DNA of 64,000 nucleotides from Triglochin maritima (lineage: Eukaryota; Streptophyta; Magnoliopsida; Alismatales; Juncaginaceae). Positions within the stretch are counted from its first letter, which is position 1. The number at the start of each line of letters is the position of its first letter. The position numbers and the translations under genes are program-made. Below, piece after piece: positions 1-12,695 of this stretch. Location of the stretch: assembly GCA_963682175.1 (NCBI GenBank), contig OY821774.1, positions 48,436,201 through 48,500,200 of the forward strand. The letters run 5' to 3'. The notes beneath the pieces are model-generated. The model saw nothing but the letters and a program-made list of their open reading frames with translations. It did not search any database and had not been told where the DNA came from.

Positions 1-2851
1 CATACTCTTTATTCTCACTCCGACGGGTCGGAAGTATTTTGGAGAGAAATGGAAAGATAAGTATATTTTTCAGAGAGAGTAAAAATGGAAAATATTTTTC
101 AGAAGTTTGGTCGCTTGGAACATAGATTGTCAAATTTTACTTTCATAATTGAAGCATTAGACGGTTAATCATTGAACTAACACTACGCATATCCTGCCAT
201 GTGGTTTGTATGTACACTTGCAAACTGAAATAAAACACGAGAGATTTCATAAAAATCACACTAGCATTTTCAACCAAAAATAGGGCATGCTAGCATATGA
301 AATAGGTGAAATTTCATAAATATCATACTAGCATATCCTACCATGTAGTTTGTAATACCAATAGCAAATTGATATAAACAGATAAATTTTCATAAATATC
401 TTCTAAATAATATAAAAACTCATCAACTTTCTTAAATTTTAGTATATAATGGCTCACATAGTTGAATTGACATTTCATTTTAGAAATTTCTTGTTTACAC
501 GTACATTGACTTGCAGTTTTGAAGATTCGCAGGGCATAACAGTACTCGATTGACCACATCGTTCCGTGTTCAGATCGTTAACCATGGAAGAAAATTATTG
601 CTAATTGAAGTCATATATAGAAGTTTCTCGTTGCCATCCCAAATTTTCATCTCAGTCAGCATCATCATGATCATAATAAAAGATTTTACATTATTTTCCA
701 AAAGATATGCCAACCGAATCTGATGTGAACCGAAATTTATTTTAAGATACGTCCATAAACGTGTCACTATTCTCAATTACAGCTAAGTACCAGAAGATCA
801 AACTTCATTTTTCTACCCAACAATCCTTGCTAGTGAAAAGTAGCCTTTTGTCGTCGTCTTATCCATATTTTTTCTTTACCTTATGACTTTAAGTTGTTTG
901 GAACACCTGGATTTCATTCACGACACGCTTAAGATTTGATTTGGAATTTAATACTTCTTACAACATAAGTTAGATTTTAGACAACTACGTAAGTGCCAAC
1001 TGCCAAACTCTCCTCCACCACCACCACCACCACCTCCTCTCCTTCCCCTTCTCGCCTCCTCCCTCCCTTCCTCCCCTCTCTCCTACCCTGACCTCGCCTG
1101 GTCCACCACTACCTCCTCGACGGCAAGCAAGCCTTGGCTATCCCATCCAACCTTCTTGCAAGGTACCCGAGCGAGTCACCGGGCCGAAGAGGGAGCACGT
1201 GTTTGGGTTGGTTGAGAAGAGGGTTAACGACCCGAGGCGAGCGCTCGCGCGTAGGGGTCGAGTCAAGCCGAACTAGCTCACTCTAAAGAGATATAGTAAT
1301 TTAACATGTTTTTTTAATGTTTTTTTGGTTTTTTTAGGTTAAAAAAAGATTTGAGATGTAATTAGATTTTGTAATTTAATTGTGGTTAATGTATTGATGT
1401 TGTTTCAATTTGACAATTATTGTAGGATTGATTTTAATTAATTAAATTATTTTTTATTTTTTATGATTTATGATTTATTTAAATTTAAAAATGAAAAAAA
1501 ATCAAATATGAAATTAAGAGAAATCACAAAACACCAATACAATACAATACAAATAAACTCTGGATAAACAATACAAATATAGCTACGAAATATAAATAGA
1601 TGCTACTACAAGAATACCGATTAATGTACCAAATGCGGATTGATGTATTTTTAGATTTACTATTTAAAATTTCAATTAAAGTACTATGTAACGTGGTTTC
1701 CCTAATTTTAATATATTTATATATTAATTATAATCGAATGAATTAATTACATTGAGTAAGTATCATAATGATTAGTAATGTAATTTGTTGATTGTTGTGA
1801 GAGTTTTAGAGAAGAGAATAAAAATAATGATGTGACAACAAACATTATAACGTGAGTGTGTGGATTAGATAATTGTTAAGAACTTTATAGGGAGGCTAGA
1901 TTGTGCTGACGTAACAAGGAGAGAAATCTAGATTCCCGAGAAGTGCTCGGCTACCACCGCGCTGCCACCAACAAGATTATCATTTTAGTGGCCATACAAA
2001 CTGAAGGTTAGTTCTTGTTACCTGACTTTGACTTGTGAGACTTGTGACAGAATGCAATTTGTAGAGAGAGGAAAGAATAGTCTAATAAATTATAGCAGCC
2101 TCCTTTGAATGGTGACAATTTGGCAAAAGAGTGATGACTTCTGACATCCAAGTGGAGTTGTTGCATAACTGATGGTTTGTGATCGAGGATAGTTTGCTTT
2201 TCTTTTTTGCTTTTGTAAAAAGACAACCTATGGCCAATTGGCCATATGAACGCTCGGAGTGTCTGGCGCAAGATCTAGCAGGTGCAAATGTGTCTTGTTG
2301 TTTTGCCAGCGTGGATGGATTACCTTAAATTTAAGGCGCGTCTCTTGCTTCCGACATGATTCAAGCAAGTATACAATTTTTATTTTTATTTGAAAAATAG
2401 ATAATATATTAAATTAAAAGGTTTTGAATGAACCACAATCCAAACTATGGTCAAGTAACAAGCAAGTAGTCGTCTGACAGTACAACTAGCAAACAAACTT
2501 TCGGGTTATGTCTTACGAAACGTAATCCAACAATGTCAACTAAGCTACCCACCAACGTCCTCTGAATCCTGGACAGACTTCAGAAAGTATACAATTATAT
2601 TGACTTGTATGTTGATACTTGATAGTAGTGAAAGTGGGGCTTCCACGAAGGTTAATAATTTGGACAATATGTGTTTAGGTCAGCTAACTTGGTGTTGCAA
2701 ATGTGGGTGACAATTAATCAACGGAAACGTATCTTCTATGAAGAATTAAAACAAAGGCCATACGTGAAATTTATGCGATTATAGTCATCAAAATCTAGAA
2801 ATTGTTTGTAGGTGTAGTTTTTCTTGAATCTCTTGGTAATACTTCAAATCA
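1..2851. other. Intergenic, no supported gene
   Basis: AT-rich plant intergenic DNA. A (CCA/CCT)-rich, pyrimidine-rich stretch lies at about 1013-1090 (CCACCACCACCACCACC followed by CT runs). A GC-richer block at about 1085-1265 shows no convincing long frame. The only longer frame, about 2008-2271 on the minus strand, matches nothing I recognise and lacks splice or promoter support. The stretch ends at the target-site duplication TCCTT (2852-2856) of the gypsy element. Confidence 0.6.
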
Positions 2852-2856
2852 TCCTT

Positions 2857-5059
2857 TGTTAGAACCCAAACCCTAGATTAGGGTTAAACTTGGATTAGAG
2901 GTGATTAGAGGAAGGGTGCTTGGGGAAGTGGTGTTGGGCGCACACTGTAGACGTGAGGGGGAGGTGTGGTCTGTGGTGTAGGGCACTGTTCACGCGTGGG
3001 GAGAAGATTTGATTTGGGTTTAAGTAGCGTGATTTCCTCTCTCTCTCTCTCATTTCTCTCCATTTTCATTCTTCTTCTCCTTCATCCAGCAGAGGAGTCG
3101 ATCGGAGGAGGCGAGGACGTCGTGCGGGAGGAGGTCAGACGTCCGGCGGAGGAGAGGCGCGTGCTCGAGGTCACCGGAGACGGCGTGCGCGAGCGGTGCT
3201 CCGGCTTTGTTCGTCGTTCTCGTGAGGTATGCCGCTCATTAGTGTGATTTTGTTGCCCACCCTTGTGGAAGGGTGTTGTTGGTCGGTCGGGGGAGGTCGA
3301 GGACCTCTCCGGCGACGCGTTCTTCGTAAAACCTCGGCTGGCGCGAGGTTGAAGACGACCAACGGTCGACCGGATCCTTCGGGCGGTCGACCGTTTTAGC
3401 ACTGTTTGCCCGACTTTAACCTTCACCGGTCGAACGATGCCTTGGGGCGGTCGACCGGTAGTGCATTATTGCTGGTGAGTTGGGATTTTTCTACCTGTTA
3501 TCGGTCGACCGGTCCTTGTTGTGTTCGACCGGAACTTAAGTGTACCTGTTAGTATTGTTTGAATTGTTCGACCGATTTATATTGCGTTCGACCGATTGCA
3601 TGTTTGTTCGACCGGTAGTATGTTTACGTTCGACCGTTTGATGACGTAGAATACTAGGTTGACCCTGTCTGTTTTCGGTCGACCGAGACCCCTGAGTCGG
3701 TCGACCGATAGAGTTGGATTTAATGTTGACCAGACTCCGGATTTTGACCTCGTTCGGTCGACCGGTTTTAGACTTTTGTTCGACCGTTGGGGAATTAGTG
3801 TTGAGCAGTGAGTTCTACCGATTCAGACTTTCGGTCGACCGAATTCCTCGTGAAAACGGTCGACCGGTTAGACTATTTCGGTCGACCGAATCTGCTCAGA
3901 ACTGAATTCCTGGGTCCCGTTGTGAATGCCAACTTTGTCCACGGAAACCCGTGTCCTCGCCTTGTGCGTGAGCCGGGAGGTGACGGTGGGCGCGTGATGC
4001 GTGCCTGCCCAGGGACCGCCGTTGGGAAGAGTGTGGGTGTTCGGGACGCGTCACCTCCATGTATGGACCGTGACTTTTGAGATGATTGTTGGCACTTTGT
4101 AGTATAGCAGGCCTGAGGGATCGCGGATCCCAGTGTTGATGTTGTGCGGGCACGCAACTGGCGTTGGGTGAGGTGACTACCGGCCCTTGGGGCTACGGAG
4201 GTCGCTGCCCTGCTTTTATAGCGGCGCGGTTGGTGTTCGCGGCTCGAGGAGCCCGATGACCTGGCAGACTTCGGTCTGGACCGTCCGATGCTGTGCCGGA
4301 CGTTGTGATGGACCACCGATGCTGTGCCGGTGATGCCGCCGAGGTTGTGCCGGCGATGATGATTGTTGGGCCGAGGCTGTGCCGGCTTGTTGTTTTCCTC
4401 GGCTGGGCACCTACCGAGATGATGTTGTTATACCTTCCGGGCGACGGCCCCGTTGGTCCCTGTGGCCCCGACCACTGAGATTTACAGATCTGTTTCTATC
4501 GGCGCGTAGACGTGACAGAGGCTCCCTGCCGAACCCTTGTGTAGTGTAGCTGCGTGTGGGGGGTGCGATGTCGCGGGCTACTAGACTGCATGTGCCTGCA
4601 GTAGGTCTCTTCGGGAGACCCGATGATTGATTGTCGGACTGATGTCCTGTTTTACCCTTCGGGGGAACTGTTTTCCATTTCTGTTGATGCCATGACATGC
4701 TACTAGTATGATAGGTTCATTATGTGATGCATGCATATAGGGGGTTGGCATACGGGGTTTCCTTCTGGAAACTCAGGCATTGTTGTTGCATCTTTTTCAG
4801 GATCGCAGTAGGTCCGGTGGGTGGTGACCGAGGACGGAGCGCTTTGGAGTCGGATCCTCTTCGGCATTTGCGAGATCGTACGACTACTTGTATTTTCATT
4901 TCTTTCATCTGTATTGTAGTTGTACACCTTTTGAAAACTCCATGTATTTTGGGTGCACCCGGATTATATATTTATATATTAGTGACGTTCCCGCCTTGAG
5001 TTGTCAGTTTTATTCGTTATTTCGAAATTTTAAATCTTCCGCTGTTTCGGGACGTTACA
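2857..5059 (+). repeat. 5' LTR of the gypsy element
   Basis: Long terminal repeat of 2203 bp, offset exactly 6786 bp from the 3' copy. A TATA-like TTTAAGTA lies near 3019, followed by a CT-microsatellite at about 3042-3056, which plausibly marks the promoter. The segment 3360-3895 is dense in the palindrome GGTCGACCG and its half-site TTCGACCG (about 17 sites). Short open frames within it look incidental. Confidence 0.95.
3360..3895. repeat. GGTCGACCG palindrome array in 5' LTR
   Basis: About 17 copies of GGTCGACCG or the half form (T)TCGACCG occur within about 535 bp, at irregular spacing of 15 to 60 bp. About ten are full palindromes centred on GTCGAC. The intervening sequence is not itself repeated, so this is an array of short sites and not a tandem satellite. 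An identical copy lies in the 3' LTR (about 10146-10681), and a similar array occurs in the solo LTR at 33040-33690. Confidence 0.85.
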
Positions 5060-5062
5060 ACT

Positions 5063-5074
5063 TGGTATCAGAGC
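5063..5074 (+). other. Primer-binding site (tRNA-iMet)
   Basis: TGGTATCAGAGC, complementary to the 3' end of plant initiator methionine tRNA, starts three bases after the 5' LTR. This is the usual minus-strand primer site of plant Ty3/gypsy and Ty1/copia elements. Confidence 0.93.
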
Positions 5075-5191
5075 GGTCGATTCCTGTGTCTTCGTCTAAA
5101 GAACCACCCTTAGGAGTAGTGCTAGAGGCATGCATTAATTTCGTAGCTCATGCATGCATTGTTGCTTATCTGTTGATTGTTGTGGTGACAG

Positions 5192-8100
5192 ATGGCACCT
5201 AGGCGCGTGAGGAGTTCTCCACGCGATCGTGATCCCAGTGACGACACTTCGGGTGCTCAGTGGGACAGGCTGGGCGAGTTTCTGGAGCGTCAGGCTGCTC
5301 AGAGCGCTCAGAGCGGGGTGGGGGCTGAGCACGATCGGTTCATGCGTCAGCACCCGCCGACTTTTGATGGCAGGAGGGCCCCAGAGGTTGCAGAGGACTG
5401 GGTCTTCCGGATGGAGAAGATTTTCCGTGCTATTGGTGTAGCACCTGAGAGGATGGTGGAGCTGGCCACCTACGTGTTCGATGGCGAGGCTGCCAACTGG
5501 TGGAGATCTACGTCCACAGTGCTGTTTGATGATCGTGTGGACGTGAGCTGGGAGGAGTTCTTGGAGGTGTTTCATGAGCAGTACTTCCCCCAGCATGTCA
5601 GGGATCAGAAGAGGGAGGAGTTCATGTCGCTAGAGCAGAAGGACATGACACTGACGAGCTACATCAGCAGGTTCAACGCTTTGGAGCGTTACTGCCCTGA
5701 GATTTGTGTGACCCCAGAGCAGCGGGCGAGGAAGTTCGTGAAGGGACTGAGGCAGCCGCTTCGTTCTCGGGTGATCAACAGCATGCCGCGGACCCTTGCA
5801 GATGCGGTGAAGCATGCTACGATCATCGAGCAGGACCAGAGGGAGTGTATTCAGGAGGCGCGGAAGGCGCCAGTGAGCACCGGCAGCAGAGTCGCTGGTC
5901 GTGGAGCAGGGAACTCGGGCAAGAGGCCCAGGTTCGATGGTGGAGGAGCACGTCAGTCAGGAGCGTGCACTTACTGCGGGAGGTTCCATCCGGGGCAGGA
6001 GTGTCCCCGTCGGACTGGAGCGTGCATGGGTTGTGGTCAGATGGGGCATTTTGTCCGTGATTGTCCTCAGAGGCAGGGTGAGCCGAGCAGGAGGCCGGGA
6101 CCACCAGCAGTAGGCAGAGGCGGAGGTAGCCGATCAGTTGTTGCACCGGGCCAGAGCAGGAGGACCGGGCGAGTCTTCACTATCCAGGCTGAGGAGGCGA
6201 GGGACTCCAACACCGTCGTGGAAGGTACGCTTTCAGTTTCTGGTTCAGTAGCGCGTGTGTTGTTTGATTGCGGCGCCACTCACTCCTTCATTTCGGAGAA
6301 GTTTGCTGGCGAGTTGGGTTGGACCCCTGTGCTGCTGACTGATGTTTTGGAGGTCAGCACGCCCATGGGTGAGGTGGGCACTGTGGGGAGCTTTTTCCCC
6401 GGCACCACAGTTGCTTCGGGAGACCACGATTTTCCGGCAGATCTGGTCTTGTTACCGATGGTGGACTTCGACGTCATACTGGGGATGGACTGGCTGTCCC
6501 GGTACGACGTGCGGGTCTTTTGCCGTGAGAAGAAGATCCTGATTCCGATGGAGGGTTTGCCAGATGTTCTGATCAGAGGTGCGAGGAGCAGAGGGGGTCG
6601 TCTGATTGTGTCTGCAGTTAGGGCACAGAGACTGATACAGCAGGGATGCAGAGCGTTTGTGGCCACGCTGGTAGTTCCTGATCCTGAGACGAGGAGGCTG
6701 GAGGACATAGAGATTGTGCAGGAGTTCCCGGATGTGTTTCCAGCGGAGATTCCAGCGTTACCGCCGCACCGAGAGATCGAGTTCGGCATCGAGCTGGTAG
6801 CGGGTACGACACCTCAGTCGAAGGCACCGTATCGTATGGCACCTGCAGAGTTGACAGAGTTGAAGAAGCAGTTGCAGGAGTTGATGGAGTCCGGGTTCAT
6901 CAGACCGAGTGTTTCTCCATGGGGAGCACCTGTGCTCTTCGTGAAGAAGAAGGACGGATCGTTGCGGATGTGTATCGACTACAGGATGCTGAATAAGGTT
7001 ACCGTTCGGAACCGGTACCCTTTGCCCAGGATTGATGATTTGTTTGATCAGTTGCAGACGGCGAGAGTGTTCTCGAAGATCGATCTGCGTTCGGGTTATC
7101 ATCAGTTGCGGATCAGGGAGGCAGATGTTCAGAAGACAGCCTTCAGGACGCGGTACGGCCACTACGAGTTCTTGGTGATGCCATTTGGACTGACGAATGC
7201 GCCTGCAGCATTCATGGATCTGATGAATAGGACCTTCCAGCCGTACCTCGACAGATTTGTCGTTGTATTCGTAGACGACATTTTGATATACTCGCCTGAC
7301 CGGGAGCAGCATCGAGAGCACCTGAGGATTGTGCTTGGCATCTTGAGGGATCAGCAGCTATATGCCAAGTACACGAAGTGCGAGTTTTGGTTGGATCAGG
7401 TGGCTTTTCTGGGGCATATTGTGTCAGCAGATGGTATTTCAGTGGATCCGGCGAAGGTCGAGGCAGTGACTCAGTGGAGAGCCCCGACGAGCGTGACGGA
7501 GATCAGGAGTTTCGTGGGTCTGGCAGGGTATTACAGGCGCTTTATCCAGGATTTCTCCAGACTTGCATCGCCGCTGACAGCATTGACGCAGAAGGGCGTC
7601 AAGTTCGTTTGGTCCCAGAAGTGCGAGGACAGCTTTCAGGAGCTGAAGAGGCGATTGACGACAGCACCTATTCTGACGCTACCGAGTGGCAGTGGAGGCT
7701 ACGTGATTTACAGTGATGCATCAGGAGTAGGCTTGGGTTGTGTTCTGATGCAGCATGGGAAGGTGGTCGCGTACGCTTCGAGGCAGCTGAAGGTGCACGA
7801 GAAGAACTACCCGACTCACGATCTGGAGTTAGCAGCAGTAGTTCACGCGTTGAAGACCTGGCGGCACTATCTGTATGGCGAGCAGTTCGAGGTCTTCACC
7901 GACCATCAGAGTCTGAAGTACTTGTTCTCGCAGAAGGAGCTGAATATGAGGCAGCGCAGATGGCTCGAGTTCATTAAGGACTACGACTTCACCATTTCCT
8001 ATCATCCGGGGAAGGCGAATTCGGTTGCAGATGCGCTGAGCAGGAAGGTGGAGGTTTCAGTTGCGAGTCTGTGCATCCAGGAGTGGAGGTTACTCGAGGC

Positions 8101-9601
8101 TTTGTCAGAGTGGAGACCGTTCACAGAGGGCTCAGAGGGAGCAGTGATTGCTGGGCTTCGGGTGGAGCCGCAGACTGTCTCACGGTTGGTTCAGGCTCAG
8201 CAGGGGGATGAGGAGTTAGCTGGTCTGCTACAGTTGGCTTCCAGAGATGGATCAGATTTCAGTGTGGGGGTTGATGGTGGTCTGAGGTTCAGGAGTCGGA
8301 TTTGGGTGCCGAAGGTTGATGGGCTGAGAGATGACATCATGGAGGAGGCACACAGAGCTAGATACACCATTCATCCGGGGAGCACGAAGATGTATAAGGA
8401 CCTGCAGCGGAACTTCTGGTGGAAGGGCATGAAGAAGGATATTGCAGAGTTTGTGGAGCGATGCTTGGTCTGCCAGCAGGTGAAGATTGAGCATCAGAGG
8501 CCAGCAGGACCGATGCAGTGTATTGAGCTTCCTGAGTGGAAGTGGGAGCACGTGACGATGGATTTTGTCACGGGATTGCCGAAGACGAGGAGATTCCACG
8601 ACGCGATTTGGGTGATAGTCGATCGACTGACCAAGTCGGCGCATTTCTTAGCGATCAGGACCACGTTGCCTTTGGAGGGTCTGGCTAAGTTGTACGTGGA
8701 GGAGATAGTCAGGTTACATGGAGTGCCAGTGAGCATCATCTCCGATCGAGATCCTCGTTTCACTTCCAGATTTTGGGGGAGTCTGCAGCAGGCTTTGGGG
8801 ACGCGTCTGAGATTCAGTACAGCGTTCCATCCGCAGACCGATGGTCAGTCAGAGAGGACGATTCAGACCTTGGAGGATATGCTGAGAGCATGCACACTGG
8901 ACTGGGCAGGGCACTGGGATGAGCACCTGCCGCTGATAGAGTTCGCCTACAACAACAGCTACCACTCGAGTATTGGGATGGCGCCGTACGAGGCATTGTA
9001 CGGGAGGCCTTGCAGATCACCGGTATGCTGGAGTGATGTGGGCGAGAGGCAGTTAGTTGGGCCAGAGATCGTGCAGATGTATGCAGAGAAGGTGGATGTG
9101 ATCAGGAGGAGACTGGCCACAGCGCAGAGCAGGCAGAAGAGTTATGCAGATCGACGCAGACGAGCGCTGAGTTTCGAGGTGGGCGACCATGTGTTTCTGA
9201 AGATTTCCCCTGCCCGAGGTGTGATGAGGTTTGGGAAGAAGGGGAAGCTGAGTCCGAGATATGTTGGACCGTTTGAGATCCTCGACCGAGTTGGAGAGGT
9301 TGCCTACCGGATTGCATTGCCGCCGCAGTTTTCGGGTCTGCATAATGTCTTCCATGTATCGATGCTGAGGAAGTATGTGGCAGATCCGTCGCATGTCATT
9401 GAGATAGCGGTGCCCGAGATTCAGCAGGACTTGTCGCTCGAGGAGAGGCCAGTGGAGATTGTGGACCGGATGGATCATCAGCTCAGGAGGAGGACCATTC
9501 CGATGGTGAAGGTCAGGTGGCAGCATCACAGTGAGCGTGAGGCCACTTGGGAGATCGAGGAGGATGTCAGAAAGCAGTATCCAGAGCTTTTCGGTGAGTA
9601 G
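5192..9601 (+). CDS. Ty3/gypsy gag-pol polyprotein (1469 aa)
   Basis: A single uninterrupted frame encodes the whole retrotransposon polyprotein. Gag comes first, followed by two Cys-rich clusters: C259/C262/H266/C271 and a canonical CX2CX4HX4C knuckle at C278, C281, H286 and C291. The aspartic protease carries [10 protein letters not shown] (D359), with Cys where Ser is commoner. Reverse transcriptase has FVDDILIYS (D695, D696). RNase H has YSDASG (D842). Integrase has an HHCC finger (H1054 to C1094) and the DDE core, seen in [15 protein letters not shown] and [12 protein letters not shown]. The last about 60 residues ([18 protein letters not shown]) form a chromodomain-like tail typical of chromoviruses. 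ATG at 5192 follows a 132-base leader. There is no stop or frameshift, so it could be autonomous. The pol order PR-RT-RH-IN excludes copia. Confidence 0.96.
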   Translation: MAPRRVRSSPRDRDPSDDTSGAQWDRLGEFLERQAAQSAQSGVGAEHDRFMRQHPPTFDGRRAPEVAEDWVFRMEKIFRAIGVAPERMVELATYVFDGEAANWWRSTSTVLFDDRVDVSWEEFLEVFHEQYFPQHVRDQKREEFMSLEQKDMTLTSYISRFNALERYCPEICVTPEQRARKFVKGLRQPLRSRVINSMPRTLADAVKHATIIEQDQRECIQEARKAPVSTGSRVAGRGAGNSGKRPRFDGGGARQSGACTYCGRFHPGQECPRRTGACMGCGQMGHFVRDCPQRQGEPSRRPGPPAVGRGGGSRSVVAPGQSRRTGRVFTIQAEEARDSNTVVEGTLSVSGSVARVLFDCGATHSFISEKFAGELGWTPVLLTDVLEVSTPMGEVGTVGSFFPGTTVASGDHDFPADLVLLPMVDFDVILGMDWLSRYDVRVFCREKKILIPMEGLPDVLIRGARSRGGRLIVSAVRAQRLIQQGCRAFVATLVVPDPETRRLEDIEIVQEFPDVFPAEIPALPPHREIEFGIELVAGTTPQSKAPYRMAPAELTELKKQLQELMESGFIRPSVSPWGAPVLFVKKKDGSLRMCIDYRMLNKVTVRNRYPLPRIDDLFDQLQTARVFSKIDLRSGYHQLRIREADVQKTAFRTRYGHYEFLVMPFGLTNAPAAFMDLMNRTFQPYLDRFVVVFVDDILIYSPDREQHREHLRIVLGILRDQQLYAKYTKCEFWLDQVAFLGHIVSADGISVDPAKVEAVTQWRAPTSVTEIRSFVGLAGYYRRFIQDFSRLASPLTALTQKGVKFVWSQKCEDSFQELKRRLTTAPILTLPSGSGGYVIYSDASGVGLGCVLMQHGKVVAYASRQLKVHEKNYPTHDLELAAVVHALKTWRHYLYGEQFEVFTDHQSLKYLFSQKELNMRQRRWLEFIKDYDFTISYHPGKANSVADALSRKVEVSVASLCIQEWRLLEALSEWRPFTEGSEGAVIAGLRVEPQTVSRLVQAQQGDEELAGLLQLASRDGSDFSVGVDGGLRFRSRIWVPKVDGLRDDIMEEAHRARYTIHPGSTKMYKDLQRNFWWKGMKKDIAEFVERCLVCQQVKIEHQRPAGPMQCIELPEWKWEHVTMDFVTGLPKTRRFHDAIWVIVDRLTKSAHFLAIRTTLPLEGLAKLYVEEIVRLHGVPVSIISDRDPRFTSRFWGSLQQALGTRLRFSTAFHPQTDGQSERTIQTLEDMLRACTLDWAGHWDEHLPLIEFAYNNSYHSSIGMAPYEALYGRPCRSPVCWSDVGERQLVGPEIVQMYAEKVDVIRRRLATAQSRQKSYADRRRRALSFEVGDHVFLKISPARGVMRFGKKGKLSPRYVGPFEILDRVGEVAYRIALPPQFSGLHNVFHVSMLRKYVADPSHVIEIAVPEIQQDLSLEERPVEIVDRMDHQLRRRTIPMVKVRWQHHSEREATWEIEEDVRKQYPELFGE

Positions 9602-9629
9602 TTGCTTGATTTCGGGACGAAATCCTTTT

Positions 9630-9642
9630 AAGTTGGGTGGAT
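9630..9642 (+). other. Polypurine-type tract before 3' LTR
   Basis: AAGTTGGGTGGAT immediately precedes the 3' LTR and sits where the plus-strand primer should be. It is purine-rich but interrupted by T, so the exact RNase H-resistant primer is inferred from position. Confidence 0.6.
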
Positions 9643-11845
9643 TGTTAGAACCCAAACCCTAGATTAGGGTTAAACTTGGATTAGAGGTGATTAGAGGAAG
9701 GGTGCTTGGGGAAGTGGTGTTGGGCGCACACTGTAGACGTGAGGGGGAGGTGTGGTCTGTGGTGTAGGGCACTGTTCACGCGTGGGGAGAAGATTTGATT
9801 TGGGTTTAAGTAGCGTGATTTCCTCTCTCTCTCTCTCATTTCTCTCCATTTTCATTCTTCTTCTCCTTCATCCAGCAGAGGAGTCGATCGGAGGAGGCGA
9901 GGACGTCGTGCGGGAGGAGGTCAGACGTCCGGCGGAGGAGAGGCGCGTGCTCGAGGTCACCGGAGACGGCGTGCGCGAGCGGTGCTCCGGCTTTGTTCGT
10001 CGTTCTCGTGAGGTATGCCGCTCATTAGTGTGATTTTGTTGCCCACCCTTGTGGAAGGGTGTTGTTGGTCGGTCGGGGGAGGTCGAGGACCTCTCCGGCG
10101 ACGCGTTCTTCGTAAAACCTCGGCTGGCGCGAGGTTGAAGACGACCAACGGTCGACCGGATCCTTCGGGCGGTCGACCGTTTTAGCACTGTTTGCCCGAC
10201 TTTAACCTTCACCGGTCGAACGATGCCTTGGGGCGGTCGACCGGTAGTGCATTATTGCTGGTGAGTTGGGATTTTTCTACCTGTTATCGGTCGACCGGTC
10301 CTTGTTGTGTTCGACCGGAACTTAAGTGTACCTGTTAGTATTGTTTGAATTGTTCGACCGATTTATATTGCGTTCGACCGATTGCATGTTTGTTCGACCG
10401 GTAGTATGTTTACGTTCGACCGTTTGATGACGTAGAATACTAGGTTGACCCTGTCTGTTTTCGGTCGACCGAGACCCCTGAGTCGGTCGACCGATAGAGT
10501 TGGATTTAATGTTGACCAGACTCCGGATTTTGACCTCGTTCGGTCGACCGGTTTTAGACTTTTGTTCGACCGTTGGGGAATTAGTGTTGAGCAGTGAGTT
10601 CTACCGATTCAGACTTTCGGTCGACCGAATTCCTCGTGAAAACGGTCGACCGGTTAGACTATTTCGGTCGACCGAATCTGCTCAGAACTGAATTCCTGGG
10701 TCCCGTTGTGAATGCCAACTTTGTCCACGGAAACCCGTGTCCTCGCCTTGTGCGTGAGCCGGGAGGTGACGGTGGGCGCGTGATGCGTGCCTGCCCAGGG
10801 ACCGCCGTTGGGAAGAGTGTGGGTGTTCGGGACGCGTCACCTCCATGTATGGACCGTGACTTTTGAGATGATTGTTGGCACTTTGTAGTATAGCAGGCCT
10901 GAGGGATCGCGGATCCCAGTGTTGATGTTGTGCGGGCACGCAACTGGCGTTGGGTGAGGTGACTACCGGCCCTTGGGGCTACGGAGGTCGCTGCCCTGCT
11001 TTTATAGCGGCGCGGTTGGTGTTCGCGGCTCGAGGAGCCCGATGACCTGGCAGACTTCGGTCTGGACCGTCCGATGCTGTGCCGGACGTTGTGATGGACC
11101 ACCGATGCTGTGCCGGTGATGCCGCCGAGGTTGTGCCGGCGATGATGATTGTTGGGCCGAGGCTGTGCCGGCTTGTTGTTTTCCTCGGCTGGGCACCTAC
11201 CGAGATGATGTTGTTATACCTTCCGGGCGACGGCCCCGTTGGTCCCTGTGGCCCCGACCACTGAGATTTACAGATCTGTTTCTATCGGCGCGTAGACGTG
11301 ACAGAGGCTCCCTGCCGAACCCTTGTGTAGTGTAGCTGCGTGTGGGGGGTGCGATGTCGCGGGCTACTAGACTGCATGTGCCTGCAGTAGGTCTCTTCGG
11401 GAGACCCGATGATTGATTGTCGGACTGATGTCCTGTTTTACCCTTCGGGGGAACTGTTTTCCATTTCTGTTGATGCCATGACATGCTACTAGTATGATAG
11501 GTTCATTATGTGATGCATGCATATAGGGGGTTGGCATACGGGGTTTCCTTCTGGAAACTCAGGCATTGTTGTTGCATCTTTTTCAGGATCGCAGTAGGTC
11601 CGGTGGGTGGTGACCGAGGACGGAGCGCTTTGGAGTCGGATCCTCTTCGGCATTTGCGAGATCGTACGACTACTTGTATTTTCATTTCTTTCATCTGTAT
11701 TGTAGTTGTACACCTTTTGAAAACTCCATGTATTTTGGGTGCACCCGGATTATATATTTATATATTAGTGACGTTCCCGCCTTGAGTTGTCAGTTTTATT
11801 CGTTATTTCGAAATTTTAAATCTTCCGCTGTTTCGGGACGTTACA
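9643..11845 (+). repeat. 3' LTR of the gypsy element
   Basis: 2203-bp copy of the 5' LTR, beginning TGTTAGAACCC and ending CGGGACGTTACA, followed by the duplication TCCTT at 11846-11850. It includes the second copy of the GGTCGACCG array (about 10146-10681). Reading frames in it match those of the 5' LTR residue for residue up to the LTR boundary. Confidence 0.95.
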
Positions 11846-11850
11846 TCCTT

Positions 11851-12695
11851 GGTTTGGTTAGCTATTTTGCCCAAAGTATGAATCCAATTAATCATCTTCT
11901 TGAACTCTTTTACATGTGTTTTTTATGCTAATGAACAACTATTTTTGAGATAAGGATACTAATTAATAAGAAAATTGGAGGAATTAAAGTTCCGCTAGTC
12001 CTTTAGAGAGGATAAATGCGAAGATGAAGTGCTTATCAAATCTAATTAACCGTACACAGAAACTGGTTCTTGAAAATGGGCAAGTTTTGGGAGTTTGGGC
12101 TGCATCCGGTTGTACTAAGCTTGATTAATTTATATTTGGGCCTAAAGTATGTTTCAGATGAGAGGGTAAAATTGCATGATTAATTACGGTTTGTCTTTTT
12201 TGTTATTTCAGTTGTGGACACTACGCATAACTTCTTTAAAATGTTGCAATTGCCCATTGTCCTTTCACATGTAGGCACTTTACAAATCAGATATTCAATT
12301 TTCATAATGTAGCAATTACCCTTCCTCTTCACTAGTTTGCATTTCGCCCTTTCTCTTGTATTTCTACATTGATAATGACGAAACTGCTATAACTCACAAA
12401 TCCTAAGTTGATACAATTTCCAAAAATTGATCCTAATCCAACCCTAACCCAGATCCATCGGGACAGGTTGACTGGATTGGCTGGTGATATCGTCTCATTT
12501 ACATCCCTAGGTACAAATTATAAGCTTAACCAGATTTCCATGATCACATCTTCAACAACATATAATACACGCCCCAAACTTCATTATTGATTATTCATTG
12601 CAACCAAACATCAAAGATACATGTAAGGCAACATATGACTTCGCATTATTCCGATTGCTTTACTTGTATCAGCCACAGTCAACGCTGTCTACTAT
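11851..12695. other. Intergenic, no feature seen
   Basis: AT-rich sequence between the gypsy insertion and the 3' end of the X8 gene. The segment just below 12696 would hold the 3'UTR and polyadenylation signals of the minus-strand X8 gene. No other gene is supported. Confidence 0.5.

Larger units (their letters stand above)
2857..11845 (+). mobile_element. Full-length Ty3/gypsy LTR retrotransposon (chromovirus, Tekay-like)
   Basis: This 8989-bp element has two 2203-bp LTRs (2857-5059 and 9643-11845), both beginning TGTTAG and ending GTTACA. The 5-bp target-site duplication TCCTT is present at 2852-2856 and 11846-11850. An initiator-Met tRNA primer site follows the 5' LTR, a purine-rich tract precedes the 3' LTR, and one uninterrupted gag-pol frame lies between. 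The gene order is gag, protease, RT, RNase H, integrase and then a C-terminal chromodomain-like segment. This places it in the chromovirus branch, and the C-terminal motifs resemble Tekay/Del, which is a judgement from motif memory. Both LTRs have the same length and I saw no differences on reading, so the insertion looks very recent. Confidence 0.96.

Noticed and set aside
2008..2271. 87-codon minus-strand open frame left of the gypsy element
   Set aside because: No recognisable domain and no supporting signals.
3360..3895. GGTCGACCG sites as a CRISPR array or tandem repeat
   Set aside because: Spacing is irregular, the repeats are only 9-10 bp and the host is a plant.
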